Source of the DNA: Paenibacillus foliorum | GTDB lineage: Bacteria; Bacillota; Bacilli; Paenibacillales; NBRC-103111 | Assembly: GCF_013141765.1 (NCBI RefSeq) | Contig: NZ_WHOD01000128.1 | Location: forward strand, 282,912-346,911 | Direction of reading: 5' to 3' | DNA length: 64,000 bases | Part shown: positions 34,544 through 43,580 of the stretch, in pieces | How positions within the stretch are numbered: position 1 is the stretch's first letter | Layout of the letters: each line of letters starts with the position of its first letter | Notes under the pieces: model-generated | What the model was told of the DNA's origin: nothing | What the model saw: the letters and a program-made list of their open reading frames with translations, nothing else | The model's database searches: none | Translations under genes and position numbers: made by a program

Positions 34544-35404
34544 ATGGTTATAAATATGGAGGATTCTGCTATAGAAGTTTCTGAAAGTCCGGTTCCGGGC
34601 ATTTTGCTGGCCAGCACCTTCCGGTCCCCATATGGATATTACACTTACCGGCCTAACGGTACACGGGATTGGTTGATTACTTATACACTTTCTGGAAGCG
34701 GTATATACAGCATCAACAACCGTATACATCGCTGTTCGCCGGGAGATCTATTTTTACTTTCCCCTGGAACTCCTCATAACTATCGGACAGCAGAAAACGA
34801 GGTTTGGCACTTTATGTGGGCACATTTTGTTCCGAATCCTACCTGGTCGGACTTGCTCCACTTGCCTAGACGAGATGAAGGCTTGTTCCATCTGCATATT
34901 TCCCGAAACGACATTCGCAGGAGAGTGATCGCTGCCTTCCGGCGAATTATCCGGAACTGTGTTGCTCCCGATGAATTTCAGGATCGATTGGCACAAAATG
35001 CAATGGAGGAATTATTACTTCATCTCGCCAGATACAATGCCCAATTTCACCGAAGTACCCTCGATTCCAGAATCCTGAGCACCTTGGAATTTTTAAACAA
35101 TAATATGCAGCAGACACATACCGTTGAAAGGCTAGCTTCAAGAGTCCTGCTCTCCCCTTCAAGGTTTGCTCATTTATTCAAGTCAGAAACAGGTGACTCA
35201 GTTATCGAAACCTTGCTCAAGATAAGGCTGCGTCATGCTTCACGTCTTCTGGCTCACACTACGCTATCGGTTGCTGAAGTTTCCGATAACATCGGATTTC
35301 GAGATCCACTTTACTTTTCCAAGCAATTTTCATCTTTTTTTGGTATGAGCCCAACGGCTTACCGTAGAAAAAACTTCGACAATCTGGAAGCTTTGAAGCA
35401 ATAG
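34544..35404 (+). CDS. AraC family regulator with cupin sensor domain
   Basis: About 286 aa. N-terminal cupin-like AraC_binding domain (RCSPGDLFLLSPGTPHNYRT), C-terminal double helix-turn-helix (THTVERLASRVLLSPSRFAHLFKSETGDS ... VAEVSDNIGFRDPLYFSKQFSSFFGMSPTAYRRK). The likely start is the ATG at 34544, 10 bp after AAGGAGG. An ATG at 34535 directly abuts the site. Divergent from the PhyH gene across about 150 bp; regulation of that gene is the natural inference. Confidence 0.88.
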   Translation: MVINMEDSAIEVSESPVPGILLASTFRSPYGYYTYRPNGTRDWLITYTLSGSGIYSINNRIHRCSPGDLFLLSPGTPHNYRTAENEVWHFMWAHFVPNPTWSDLLHLPRRDEGLFHLHISRNDIRRRVIAAFRRIIRNCVAPDEFQDRLAQNAMEELLLHLARYNAQFHRSTLDSRILSTLEFLNNNMQQTHTVERLASRVLLSPSRFAHLFKSETGDSVIETLLKIRLRHASRLLAHTTLSVAEVSDNIGFRDPLYFSKQFSSFFGMSPTAYRRKNFDNLEALKQ

Positions 35405-35571
35405 AGACTCACGACTCACGTGCACGCGTTGCGGCGTATCATGGCGGTCGGTCGAAACCCCACTAATCCTTAAAGACCGCTTTTCGGGAGTGTAGAAGGT
35501 AGGCTATAATAGGTTGGATGAGATGAACCCATTGATAGACTAATCAAATTAGAGAGAAACGAGGGATTGCT

Positions 35572-36480
35572 ATGAAACATCCTCATATCGTTATTGTCGG
35601 CAGCCTGAACATGGATTTGGTCGTTACTACAGAAAGAATGCCCCGAATCGGAGAAACTATAGAAGGACAGCACATTCGCTATTTACCTGGGGGTAAAGGG
35701 GCCAATCAAGCCGTTGGCTGCGCCAAGCTGGAAGCTGTTGCAACAATGATCGGCTCCGTTGGAGACGATGTGTTCGGAAGCCAAATTATTCAGCAATTAA
35801 CACAGTACGGGGTAATGACTGAACGTATTTCAGTAATAGATCAGGTGCCTACAGGGACCGCCACTATCTTACATACAGCTGAGGATAACTGTATTGTAGT
35901 TGTCCCCGGAGCTAATGCTCACACAAATGAACAGCTCGTTGCTGAGAATGAATCCTTGATCCGTGAAGCCGATATAGTGCTCCTGCAGTTGGAAATACCA
36001 ACACCTGCTGTTAAGCTAGCTTTGGAAATTGCACATTCGAATGGAGTACGAACCGTATTGAATCCCGCTCCAGCCAAAATCCTTCCAGACGAGATTCATG
36101 AATTAATCGATATTTTGACACCAAATGAAACTGAATTCGAGCTGTTATCCCAACGAACCTATGCTAACGAAGAAGAGCTTACCGAGGGGATGCGTAAGTG
36201 GGAGAGCCTGCACAGACAGACCTTGATAGTAACACGTGGGGAACACGGAGTATCTTATTTGGAGAATGACCAATTAATGACGATTCCTGCCATTCGGGTT
36301 CAGGTTGCAGACACCACCGGAGCAGGAGATGCCTTTAATGCAGCATTATGCTGTGGACTAGCTTCTGGGCAATCACTGGAATCATCCATTCGTTCAGCGG
36401 TGAAGGCCGCATCCCTATCCGTCACTAAGTTCGGAGCACAAGACGGTATGCCTACGCTCCACGAGGTAACTAAAGCCTAA
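35572..36480 (+). CDS. rbsK: Ribokinase
   Basis: PfkB-family sugar kinase, 302 aa: N-terminal VIVGSLNMDLVV, GGKGANQAVGCAKLEA, substrate region, and the C-terminal anion hole ADTTGAGDAFNAALCCGLASG with the catalytic Asp. The features fit ribokinase (ribose to ribose 5-phosphate); another pentose or deoxyribose is possible. No rbs transporter genes lie beside it, so it stands alone between the AraC gene and ilvH. A ribulokinase and a nucleoside hydrolase further along may feed the same pentose pool. Confidence 0.9.
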   Translation: MKHPHIVIVGSLNMDLVVTTERMPRIGETIEGQHIRYLPGGKGANQAVGCAKLEAVATMIGSVGDDVFGSQIIQQLTQYGVMTERISVIDQVPTGTATILHTAEDNCIVVVPGANAHTNEQLVAENESLIREADIVLLQLEIPTPAVKLALEIAHSNGVRTVLNPAPAKILPDEIHELIDILTPNETEFELLSQRTYANEEELTEGMRKWESLHRQTLIVTRGEHGVSYLENDQLMTIPAIRVQVADTTGAGDAFNAALCCGLASGQSLESSIRSAVKAASLSVTKFGAQDGMPTLHEVTKA

Positions 36481-36503
36481 CACTAACCATCAAAGCAAAA
36501 CCT

Positions 36504-36534
36504 TAGCTTCGAATGCAGAATCCATTCGAAGCTA
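36504..36534. other. Hairpin after rbsK
   Basis: 12-bp perfect arms (TAGCTTCGAATG and complement) with a 7-nt loop, 24 bp after the ribokinase stop. There is no T tract, so terminator function is only possible. Confidence 0.45.
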
Positions 36535-36728
36535 TTAAGGCTTGCTCCAGCAGCTTACGTTCTAATCCTTTACACTTGTTATTGTCAATCACGGCTCAGA
36601 ACCGAAATCAACGCTTGACGAAACTATTCGATTTCGGTTCCTTAACACGCTCAGCGCTTGACAAGACCTTATGAAAAGCAATGACAGCGCACATGGCATT
36701 ATTCGAAGCTATTGTCTACCACCAAATC

Positions 36729-36903
36729 CTGCATTTCTACAGCCTTTTAGCCGTTTTATCGGCAGTATTGGTGAATTCATGCAAATGTGCAGCTCTTTTT
36801 TCACTCTTAGCTGAAGCCGGACCTCTTTGCATTAAATTGCTGTACCTTTGCAGTTCTTCCTCTCACAAGCCAATTTCGGTAGCTAATAACTGCATGTTTG
36901 CAG
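36729..36903. repeat. Four short TGCA-type palindromes in an intergenic gap
   Basis: The gap 36481-36958 between rbsK and ilvH contains no convincing gene. Inside it are four short inverted repeats with CTG/TGCA ends: 36729-36742, 36780-36791, 36840-36853 and the perfect CTGCA-TGTT-TGCAG at 36890-36903. Spacing is about 40-60 bp. They resemble a second short dispersed palindrome family; function unknown. Confidence 0.4.
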
Positions 36904-36958
36904 GATTGTGCAGGCTGATGATCGGAGGAGGGGCAAGCACTGTTTTTAAGGTTGAACC

Positions 36959-37456
36959 TCAATTACTATTGTATTCATCACCCCGCAGCATTGCTGTTGT
37001 ACCCGTTCTAGATAATTCCAGAATTCCGTATAGCTGCAAAAGCTCAATCATAGCTTCGATTTTCCCCAACTCCCCGACTACTTGAATGATCAGGCTATCA
37101 GATGAAATATCAATTACTGATGCACGGAAGGTGTCAACCACTCCAAGAATTTCTGGGCGTTTAGAGGACTCCGCGGTCACTTTGATAAAGGCGAGCTCTC
37201 TCGCTACAAGCGGTTTTGAGCTTAAATGGGATATTTGAACAACATCAATGAGTTTGTTAAGCTGTTTTTCAACTTGTTCAATAGTTCGTTCATCGCCCGT
37301 AGTCACAATAATCATCCTTGATAATCCAGTCTCTACGCTGCTCCCAACCGTGATGCTATCGATATTGAACCCACGGCGACCGAACAATCCCGATACTCTT
37401 TGTAAAACCCCTGGTTGATCATTAACCAGGATAGAAATGATATGCTTATTCATCAT
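36959..37456 (-). CDS. ilvH: Acetolactate synthase small subunit
   Basis: 165 aa. N-terminal ACT domain (IISILVNDQPGVLQRVSGLFGRRGFNIDSITVG), followed by the second domain with ARELAFIKVTAE. Regulatory subunit conferring valine feedback on IlvB. It overlaps ilvB by 4 bp. No ilvC follows, unlike the usual ilvBHC order in Bacillota; the next gene downstream is on the other strand. Confidence 0.95.
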   Translation of the reverse strand: MMNKHIISILVNDQPGVLQRVSGLFGRRGFNIDSITVGSSVETGLSRMIIVTTGDERTIEQVEKQLNKLIDVVQISHLSSKPLVARELAFIKVTAESSKRPEILGVVDTFRASVIDISSDSLIIQVVGELGKIEAMIELLQLYGILELSRTGTTAMLRGDEYNSN

Positions 37457-39183
37457 TCGAAATCCCCCATTATCATCTGATCCAATGTCGTTCCAGGGAG
37501 AACCATAGGATATACATTCTCTTTTTTCGGCACTACAAACTCAACTAGTACAGGTCCAGGTATGTTCAGAGCCTCCTGCCAAATACGCGAAGCGTCTGCT
37601 TTATTACTTGCTCTTAGCCCTTTAATTCCGTAAGCCTCAGCCAATTTCACGAAATCGGGACTTCCCGCAAGATCGATGTGGCTGAAACGATTTTCGTGAA
37701 TGATTTGCTGCTGTTGTTTGACCATACCCAATACTTGATTGTTGATCACGACAATTTTGACCGGAATATGATTAATGGCACAAATAGCCATCTCTTGTGC
37801 ACACATCTGCATGCCCCCGTCACCGTTTACAGAGATCACAAGTCGGTCCGGATTTCCTACCTGAGCCCCTATAGCAGATGGGAATCCGAATCCCATGGTT
37901 CCAAGACCTCCCGAAGTTAGGAGTGAGCGTGGATGTTTAAATTTGTAAAATTGAGCTACCCACATTTGGTGCTGGCCCACGTCAGTGGTAATAATCGCAT
38001 CCCCTCGGGTTGTCTCATTAATCATCTCTAGAACATATTGTGGTTTAAGCTCCGTTTCGGAATCTTTATAACGCAATGGATACATTGCTTTATTTTCATG
38101 GATTTTATGGATCCAACTACTTGATTGGGAGGGCAAAGCTTTCGTATTTGCATATTTAAGTACAGCCTTAATATCGCCGATACAAGCAATATCCGTTTTG
38201 ATGTTTTTACCAATTTCAGCCGGATCAATATCGATATGGGCAATCCGTTTGGCACAAGGAGCAAAACCATCTACTTTCATCGTAACCCTGTCATCAAACC
38301 GTGAACCTATAGAGATAATCAGATCGGCATTTTGAATGGCCATATTCGCCGTATACGTACCATGATGGCCTGGCATTCCCAGCCACAAATCGTGAGCGCT
38401 TGGGAAACCGCCCAAACCAAGCAATGTGGTTGTAACAGGAATTTTCGTTTTATTCACGAACTCTAGCAGCTCATTTGACGCATTAGAATAAACAACCCCA
38501 CCTCCGGCTATAATAACCGGTCTTTCGGACTCGGCAATAGCCTGAATTAACTCATCTACCTCAGCCTGATTAGGACTCGGAGTCCCATTGTATCCACGTA
38601 AATTGATAGGGTTGGATGGTTGAAATAGCATTGTTTGATTGGATACGTCTTTAGGGATGTCGATCAATACCGGACCTTTCCTTCCAGTGTTTGCAATATG
38701 AAAGGCTTCATGGATGATGCGGGGAAGGTCGTGTATGTCACGAACTAAGTAACTGTGTTTAGTTATTGACATGGTAATACTAATGATATCTGCCTCCTGA
38801 AATGCGTCCGTACCCATCACAGTTGTTGGAACATTACCAGTAATGACCACGAGGGGTACAGAATCCATATAAGCAGTTGCAATTCCGGTCACTAAGTTTG
38901 TCGCTCCTGGACCAGAAGTGGCAATACATACTCCAACTTTTCCTGTAGATCGGGCATAGCCGTCCGCTGCGTGAATAGCTCCTTGCTCATGTCGGGTCAA
39001 AATATGTTTAAAATCTGGATTGCCCACCATTGCATCATAGATATAGAGAACATTTCCTCCTGGGTACCCAAACACACATTCAACACCTTCCCTTAGCAAG
39101 CCACGCAAAAGAACCTCTGATCCAGTGATCAATTCCTGAGATTGTTGAAGCGAGTGGTCTGTGGATGTGAATAATTTTTCCAT
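37453..39183 (-). CDS. ilvB: Acetolactate synthase large subunit
   Basis: Thiamine-diphosphate enzyme of branched-chain amino acid synthesis, 576 aa. GYPGGNVLYIYDA, the catalytic Glu in HEQGAIHAADGYA, IATSGPGATNLVTGIATAYMDS, the FAD/central domain, and the ThDP-Mg motif SVNGDGGMQMCAQEMAICAINHIPVKIVVINN are all intact. The ATG is preceded by AAAGGAGG. Controlled by three T-box leaders in tandem. Confidence 0.96.
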   Translation of the reverse strand: MEKLFTSTDHSLQQSQELITGSEVLLRGLLREGVECVFGYPGGNVLYIYDAMVGNPDFKHILTRHEQGAIHAADGYARSTGKVGVCIATSGPGATNLVTGIATAYMDSVPLVVITGNVPTTVMGTDAFQEADIISITMSITKHSYLVRDIHDLPRIIHEAFHIANTGRKGPVLIDIPKDVSNQTMLFQPSNPINLRGYNGTPSPNQAEVDELIQAIAESERPVIIAGGGVVYSNASNELLEFVNKTKIPVTTTLLGLGGFPSAHDLWLGMPGHHGTYTANMAIQNADLIISIGSRFDDRVTMKVDGFAPCAKRIAHIDIDPAEIGKNIKTDIACIGDIKAVLKYANTKALPSQSSSWIHKIHENKAMYPLRYKDSETELKPQYVLEMINETTRGDAIITTDVGQHQMWVAQFYKFKHPRSLLTSGGLGTMGFGFPSAIGAQVGNPDRLVISVNGDGGMQMCAQEMAICAINHIPVKIVVINNQVLGMVKQQQQIIHENRFSHIDLAGSPDFVKLAEAYGIKGLRASNKADASRIWQEALNIPGPVLVEFVVPKKENVYPMVLPGTTLDQMIMGDFE

Positions 39184-39210
39184 TTAACTGCCTCCTTTAA
39201 TATCAAATAA

Positions 39211-39525
39211 CCCCTTTCATCCGAAGGCGACAGAATGCTGCTGCCAGCCTATAGGGACGAAAGGGGTAAATTTTCGTGGTACCACCCTGATTTACTGAAA
39301 TCTTGCGATTCCAGCCTCATGAGGCAAGGGTTCCCTTACCTGCTGCACGATAACGTGTGCCATTCCGTTTGAGCCTACTCAGCCAATCTGAACCTATACG
39401 TGATTCGGCTTTTCGATCAAAAGCTCCGAGACGACATCATACAAGGTTTATGGCAAAGGTTTCAGCTGTTCCCTTGCTCTCTGGGCATAAGTGCCTTTGT
39501 ATTTTATTCTCTTCAACGCTTTTTC
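39211..39525 (-). promoter_or_regulatory. T-box leader 1 (next to ilvB)
   Basis: T-box core (GGGTGGTACCACG on minus, 39275-39288). Terminator hairpin at 39211-39266 with CCCCTTTC arms but a poor T tract. Stem I at about 39400-39525. In the specifier loop the minus strand reads GAT-GTC-G (39433-39435 for the codon), i.e. valine GTC followed by a purine. The bulge fits a tRNA ending in ACCA, as tRNA-Val does. Confidence 0.9.
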
Positions 39526-39543
39526 ATTTTAAAATACAGCAAA

Positions 39544-39860
39544 CCCCTTTCATCCGAAGGCGACAGTATGCAACTGTCGAGCCTATAGGGACGAAAGGGG
39601 TAAATTTTCGTGGTACCACCCTGATTTACTGAAATCTTGCGATTCCAGCCTCATGAGGTAAGGGTTCCCTTACCTGCTGCACGATAACGTGTGCCATTCC
39701 GTTTGAGCCTACTCAGCGAATCTAAACCTATACTTGATTCGGCTTTTCGATCAAAAGCTCCGAGACGACATCATACAAGGTTTATGGCAAAGGTTTCAGC
39801 TGTTCCCTTGCTCTCTGGGCATAAGTGCCTTTGTACTTTATTCTCTTCAACGCTTTTTCA
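39544..39860 (-). promoter_or_regulatory. T-box leader 2
   Basis: Second unit, nearly identical to the first and 334 bp from it (core 39609-39622; terminator hairpin 39544-39600). It has the same apparent GTC specifier and differs at only scattered positions. Confidence 0.9.
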
Positions 39861-39878
39861 TTATTGAAATACAGCAAA

Positions 39879-40197
39879 CCCCTTTCATCCGAAGGCGACA
39901 GAATGCAACTGTCGGGCCTATAGGGACGAAAGGGGTAAATTTTCGTGGTACCACCCTGATTTACTGAAATCTTGCGATTTCAGCCTCATGAGGTAAGATT
40001 TCCCTTACCTGCTGCACGATAACGTGTGCCATTCCGTTTGAGTCTACTCAGCGAATCTGAACCTATACTTCTTGATTCGGCTTTTCGATCAAAAGCTCCG
40101 AGACGACATCATACAAGGTTTATGGCAAAGGTTTCAGCTATTCCCTTGCTCTCTGGGCATAAATGCCTTTGTATTTTATTCTCTTCAACGCTTTTTG
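39879..40197 (-). promoter_or_regulatory. T-box leader 3 (promoter-proximal)
   Basis: Third unit, 335 bp further (core 39944-39957; hairpin 39879-39935), same apparent specifier, with a small insertion near 40070 relative to the others. A transcript must pass three terminators in turn. Confidence 0.9.
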
Positions 40198-40208
40198 TGA
40201 TGGTTTTT

Positions 40209-40237
40209 ATGATAGCATAACGCTTCGCATTTTTCAA
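40209..40237 (-). promoter_or_regulatory. Promoter of the ilv operon
   Basis: On the minus strand TTGAAA (40232-40237), a 17-bp spacer and TATCAT (40209-40214), a good vegetative promoter. It starts inside the stop region of the manC-like gene and fires into the first T-box unit. Confidence 0.7.
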
Positions 40238-41535
40238 TTACCTTGTTTGATATAGACCTCTATAATTTCCAGCTGTCTATTAGCCCTCAGACTATGTTTC
40301 ACTCCGCATGGAATTTCCAGGACATCTCCCGCCTTAATAGTACCGATTACATCATTCAAGGTGAACTCCCCTGAACCCGAAATAACGGTCCAGATTTTCT
40401 TTATCTTCATGTTACTGGGTTCATCAATCTTCTTTCCGTGGTTAATCACCATTTTGCTAGTCACTGTTTCTGTTTCCTCATCTCCCTTGGACAAATCCAA
40501 TACTCGAGATGTTCCCCAGCTTTTTTCCTCGTACATAGTCCTTGCCCACTCATGGCTAAGCCTTTGTTTAATTTGACTGGACTTACTTTTACTTGCCACA
40601 AGGATACCATCTGGACTTGCCGCTACGATTGCATTGGGTACATCGATGATGTGAATGGGAATAGGCAGCTCATTAACCAATTGAGTATTTACCGAGTTAT
40701 GACAAAGCTCACCTATACCAATAACACTGCTTTCCAGATGATTGGTTAAGGTATCCCAGCTGCCCAGGTCCTTCCAGGCTCCATCATAGGGGATTACCAC
40801 GGAATGAGCTGTTTTCTCTACAACTTCGTGATCAAAGCTCACCTCGGGAAGCTCCTTATAGCGTTCATGCAATGGATCATAATCAATGGGCAGACCTTTA
40901 TTCTTCAAATAGGAAAGCATGAAATTTAAAGAAAACGCAAATACACCGCAATTCCAAAGCGCATGTTGATTGATTAAGCGAGTCGCTATCGTTTCGTCAG
41001 GCTTTTCTGCGAATTGAGCGACGGAGTAAAAATCGGATCCACTGTTTACATACGGTACGATATAGCCATACTGGTTAGATGGATGTCTAGGGACCGTTCC
41101 AATAAGAGCAAGATCCGCTTGGGAACTGGCAAGGGCATCATGTAATTTGTAAAGTAACTGAAAAAATGCAGTTTCAACAAACACATCAACAGGCAGAACA
41201 CAAATCGTTTCATTCGGATCCGCATTCAGCTTGGAATGAAAATAGGCTGCTGATAATGCTATTGCCGTAAAAGTTCCCCTTTTATAGGGTTCACAGATTA
41301 TCGGAACCGTTTCACCGATATGGTTTTGTGTAATTTCAAATTGGCTTTTATGTGTAACAATCGACGTATTTGGCAGCAACCCCACCGCATCTAATTGTCT
41401 GCAAACTCTCTGAATCATGGATTCCTTCCCGCCATCCTCAGAGTTTAAAAGTTTAAGAAACACTTTTGATCTTATCTCGTTAGACAGAGGCCATAGTCTT
41501 TTTCCGGAACCGCCAGACAGTAGAACGATTCGCAA
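40234..41535 (-). CDS. Mannose-1-phosphate guanylyltransferase (ManC type)
   Basis: 433 aa. Nucleotidyltransferase domain (VLLSGGSGKRLWPLSNEIRSKVFLKL, then FAEKPDETIATRLI and WNCGVFAFSLNFML) and a C-terminal mannose-6-phosphate isomerase type cupin (KKIWTVISGSGEFTLNDVIGTIKAGDVLEIPCGVKHSLRA). Makes GDP-mannose or a related activated sugar for surface glycan. It starts at TTG, with a strong GGGAGGAGG 8 bp upstream, and overlaps the preceding glycosyltransferase gene by 56 bp in another frame. Last gene of the YheC/D glycan cluster. Confidence 0.88.
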   Translation of the reverse strand: MRIVLLSGGSGKRLWPLSNEIRSKVFLKLLNSEDGGKESMIQRVCRQLDAVGLLPNTSIVTHKSQFEITQNHIGETVPIICEPYKRGTFTAIALSAAYFHSKLNADPNETICVLPVDVFVETAFFQLLYKLHDALASSQADLALIGTVPRHPSNQYGYIVPYVNSGSDFYSVAQFAEKPDETIATRLINQHALWNCGVFAFSLNFMLSYLKNKGLPIDYDPLHERYKELPEVSFDHEVVEKTAHSVVIPYDGAWKDLGSWDTLTNHLESSVIGIGELCHNSVNTQLVNELPIPIHIIDVPNAIVAASPDGILVASKSKSSQIKQRLSHEWARTMYEEKSWGTSRVLDLSKGDEETETVTSKMVINHGKKIDEPSNMKIKKIWTVISGSGEFTLNDVIGTIKAGDVLEIPCGVKHSLRANRQLEIIEVYIKQGN

Positions 41536-42667
41536 GATTTTTTCCTCCTCCCAACAGAATAACGTTTTCTACTGCGTGCTTCAAAGAAATCCCAGCTCGG
41601 TTCCAAGATAGCCTAAGCATATCTTTTCTGCCTTGTTGTCCCTTCTTTTTGCACAGTGAAGGGTTTTGATACGCGACTCTCATTTGTTTTTTTAAGCTGC
41701 TTATATCAACTTCCGCCCATTGCTGCCCCTTCTCTGCGAACAATTGGCGAAATTTGCGTGAAATAGAGTGCTTGCTACTCATGCTGCTCGCAGGGTTCTT
41801 CAACTTATACGATACTAGGAATGAATTTCTATGAGTTAGGAAGTCCTTGTGTCCACCCCAACCGGTAGCAATAACTGGAACACCGCTGGATAACGACTCA
41901 AGGAATGGCAAGCCGACGCCCTCACCTCGAGTAGGCAGAACAAATACATTGCCTAACGTATAAATCCCTCTGAGCTTCTTAGAGCTAACCTGCCCTGCGA
42001 TGACCTTAACGGGAGCTGTTTTCTTGACAATACCAAGTCTGCTTTTGTATCTCCTCATTTTATTTTGTATCCATGCTCCATTCTCATAGGAAGCGTACCC
42101 GTTCGTTTTGATTACTAGAAGCACTTTGTCGGCAGCGGAAAAGGCTTCCCAGTAAGCCCTTAATAAGGCTTCGGGATTTTTACGGTGCTGGAATCCAAAT
42201 ACAGATACAAAAACAAACCTTCCCTTTGCGTTCGCTAAAGACAGCTTCTTATTGCTGGGTTTATACTTTTCGGTATGAACTCCATGAGGAACTATGAATA
42301 TGGGAACCCTAACCCCGCTATTTCTCATAGCCTGCTTATTTTGAAGTGAGGGAACGCATACCGCATCGAACTTATTCATATTGGATAACCAACGCCTAGG
42401 AATTTTTGTCGTCTCCCATACGGTGTTTAGGATGATTCGATCATAAGCTTTTCTTTCCTTGCTCATATTAATAGTATGGGGCAGATGATGATATATTAAT
42501 ATTTTAAGTTTCCTTTGGCTTCCATCTTTAGACAAATTCCTTCCTGAGGCTCCAACAGAAACATCAACTCCCAGCCGTTTTAATGCATACACATACTCTC
42601 TGCTGGCAATTCCTAGGCCGCTTGCTTTTTTTACTGGACCTTTCCAGACTACCTTGTAATTTGTCAA
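41480..42667 (-). CDS. Family 4 glycosyltransferase
   Basis: 395 aa, GT-B fold. N-terminal GPVKKASGLGIASREYVYALKRLGV, then FVPHGVHTEKY-type segment (IFIVPHGVHTEKYKP), and the C-terminal nucleotide-sugar site VFVLPTRGEGVGLPFLESLSSGVPVIATGWGGHKDFL. Likely transfers mannose or another sugar, considering the ManC gene that overlaps its 3' end. It overlaps the upstream DUF6492-like gene by 4 bp. Confidence 0.88.
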   Translation of the reverse strand: MTNYKVVWKGPVKKASGLGIASREYVYALKRLGVDVSVGASGRNLSKDGSQRKLKILIYHHLPHTINMSKERKAYDRIILNTVWETTKIPRRWLSNMNKFDAVCVPSLQNKQAMRNSGVRVPIFIVPHGVHTEKYKPSNKKLSLANAKGRFVFVSVFGFQHRKNPEALLRAYWEAFSAADKVLLVIKTNGYASYENGAWIQNKMRRYKSRLGIVKKTAPVKVIAGQVSSKKLRGIYTLGNVFVLPTRGEGVGLPFLESLSSGVPVIATGWGGHKDFLTHRNSFLVSYKLKNPASSMSSKHSISRKFRQLFAEKGQQWAEVDISSLKKQMRVAYQNPSLCKKKGQQGRKDMLRLSWNRAGISLKHAVENVILLGGGKNLANRSTVWRFRKKTMASV

Positions 42668-43491
42668 TGCCCTCCCGCCTTTGATTTTATTACATACCCT
42701 TTACGCTTGTGGAAGGAGATAGATCGATACTTTTGGGCTAACTGTTTTATTCTTGATTTGGAGATTTGCGTAACGTTCATATTTAAGCTTTTATTTCTTG
42801 CACTCTTTAAGAGAAGTGCCCCAGGGTTTTTGGAGTAAAGGTAGTTCGCATATGTTTCAAACTCAGAAAAACCAAATTGCTTCGATTTGTTAATACTATG
42901 CATTATCGCGGAATACCAGCTTCTGGTGGGATGTTTCGATTCAATATCCTTCTTCAGCCTGGCCACCTTCGCTTTTTCAAACAGCATGTAATGGGTAACA
43001 AAAGAGGTCGGGTGGGGTGCTTTTCTTTTTAATAGCTTTTTATAGGTTTTAAAATATTCAGGCTGGCTCCAGCCTCTGCAATAAAATACAGTTTTCTTTC
43101 CTGATTTGAAAACATGCGGGCGAATTAACACCGTATCAGCGTCAATTACTAAATAATAGTTCGAGCTGCACAGGGTATCGCCTCCCAGCTTCAATAACTG
43201 CTGAAACAACCAGCCCGAGCGATCCCATCTCTTGGAACGATAATGAATATTGGATTTTGTAATAGGGAGAACCGTATTTTCATCGATAAATTTACATCCT
43301 TTTTTAATACATAAATCAATAATTCTTTTCTTTCTTGGAGCAACAATCATGAAGTCCCCGATAGGATGCTTAACATTCCTTCTTACAGCATCAATAACAA
43401 AGGGAAGTGTCCCTAAATCCTTCTCTATCGCTGGGATGAGGATATCTATTCGGGTTTTACTTCTTACTATTTTTGTTTCTTTCGAGGACAT
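42664..43491 (-). CDS. DUF6492-like putative glycosyltransferase
   Basis: 275 aa, GT-A-like: N-terminal RIDILIPAIEKDLGTLPFVIDAVRRNV, DxD motif in YYLVIDADTVLIRP near residue 117, then SWYSAIMHSINKS and FSEFETYANYLY, as recalled for the DUF6492 group. Basic throughout. Its place between an ATP-grasp YheC/D protein and GT4/ManC suggests a role in a spore or surface glycan. Confidence 0.7.
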   Translation of the reverse strand: MSSKETKIVRSKTRIDILIPAIEKDLGTLPFVIDAVRRNVKHPIGDFMIVAPRKKRIIDLCIKKGCKFIDENTVLPITKSNIHYRSKRWDRSGWLFQQLLKLGGDTLCSSNYYLVIDADTVLIRPHVFKSGKKTVFYCRGWSQPEYFKTYKKLLKRKAPHPTSFVTHYMLFEKAKVARLKKDIESKHPTRSWYSAIMHSINKSKQFGFSEFETYANYLYSKNPGALLLKSARNKSLNMNVTQISKSRIKQLAQKYRSISFHKRKGYVIKSKAGGH

Positions 43492-43580
43492 AGCTTCATC
43501 TCCAATTTTGCAGGTTTGGATTTATGATATGCCAATGTAGGCGAAAAGGAATGGGCTCTGGCTAATCCATTGGACAGAGC

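Noticed and set aside
36681..37085. Plus-strand frame of 134 aa between rbsK and ilvH
   Set aside because: Cys/Ser-rich translation of palindromes and of the antisense of ilvH; no ribosome site.
39184..40230. Threefold repeat considered as CRISPR, transposon ends or duplicated genes
   Set aside because: Each unit contains a full T-box core, specifier stem and terminator in the direction of ilvB. The small open frames inside are by-products of the repetition.
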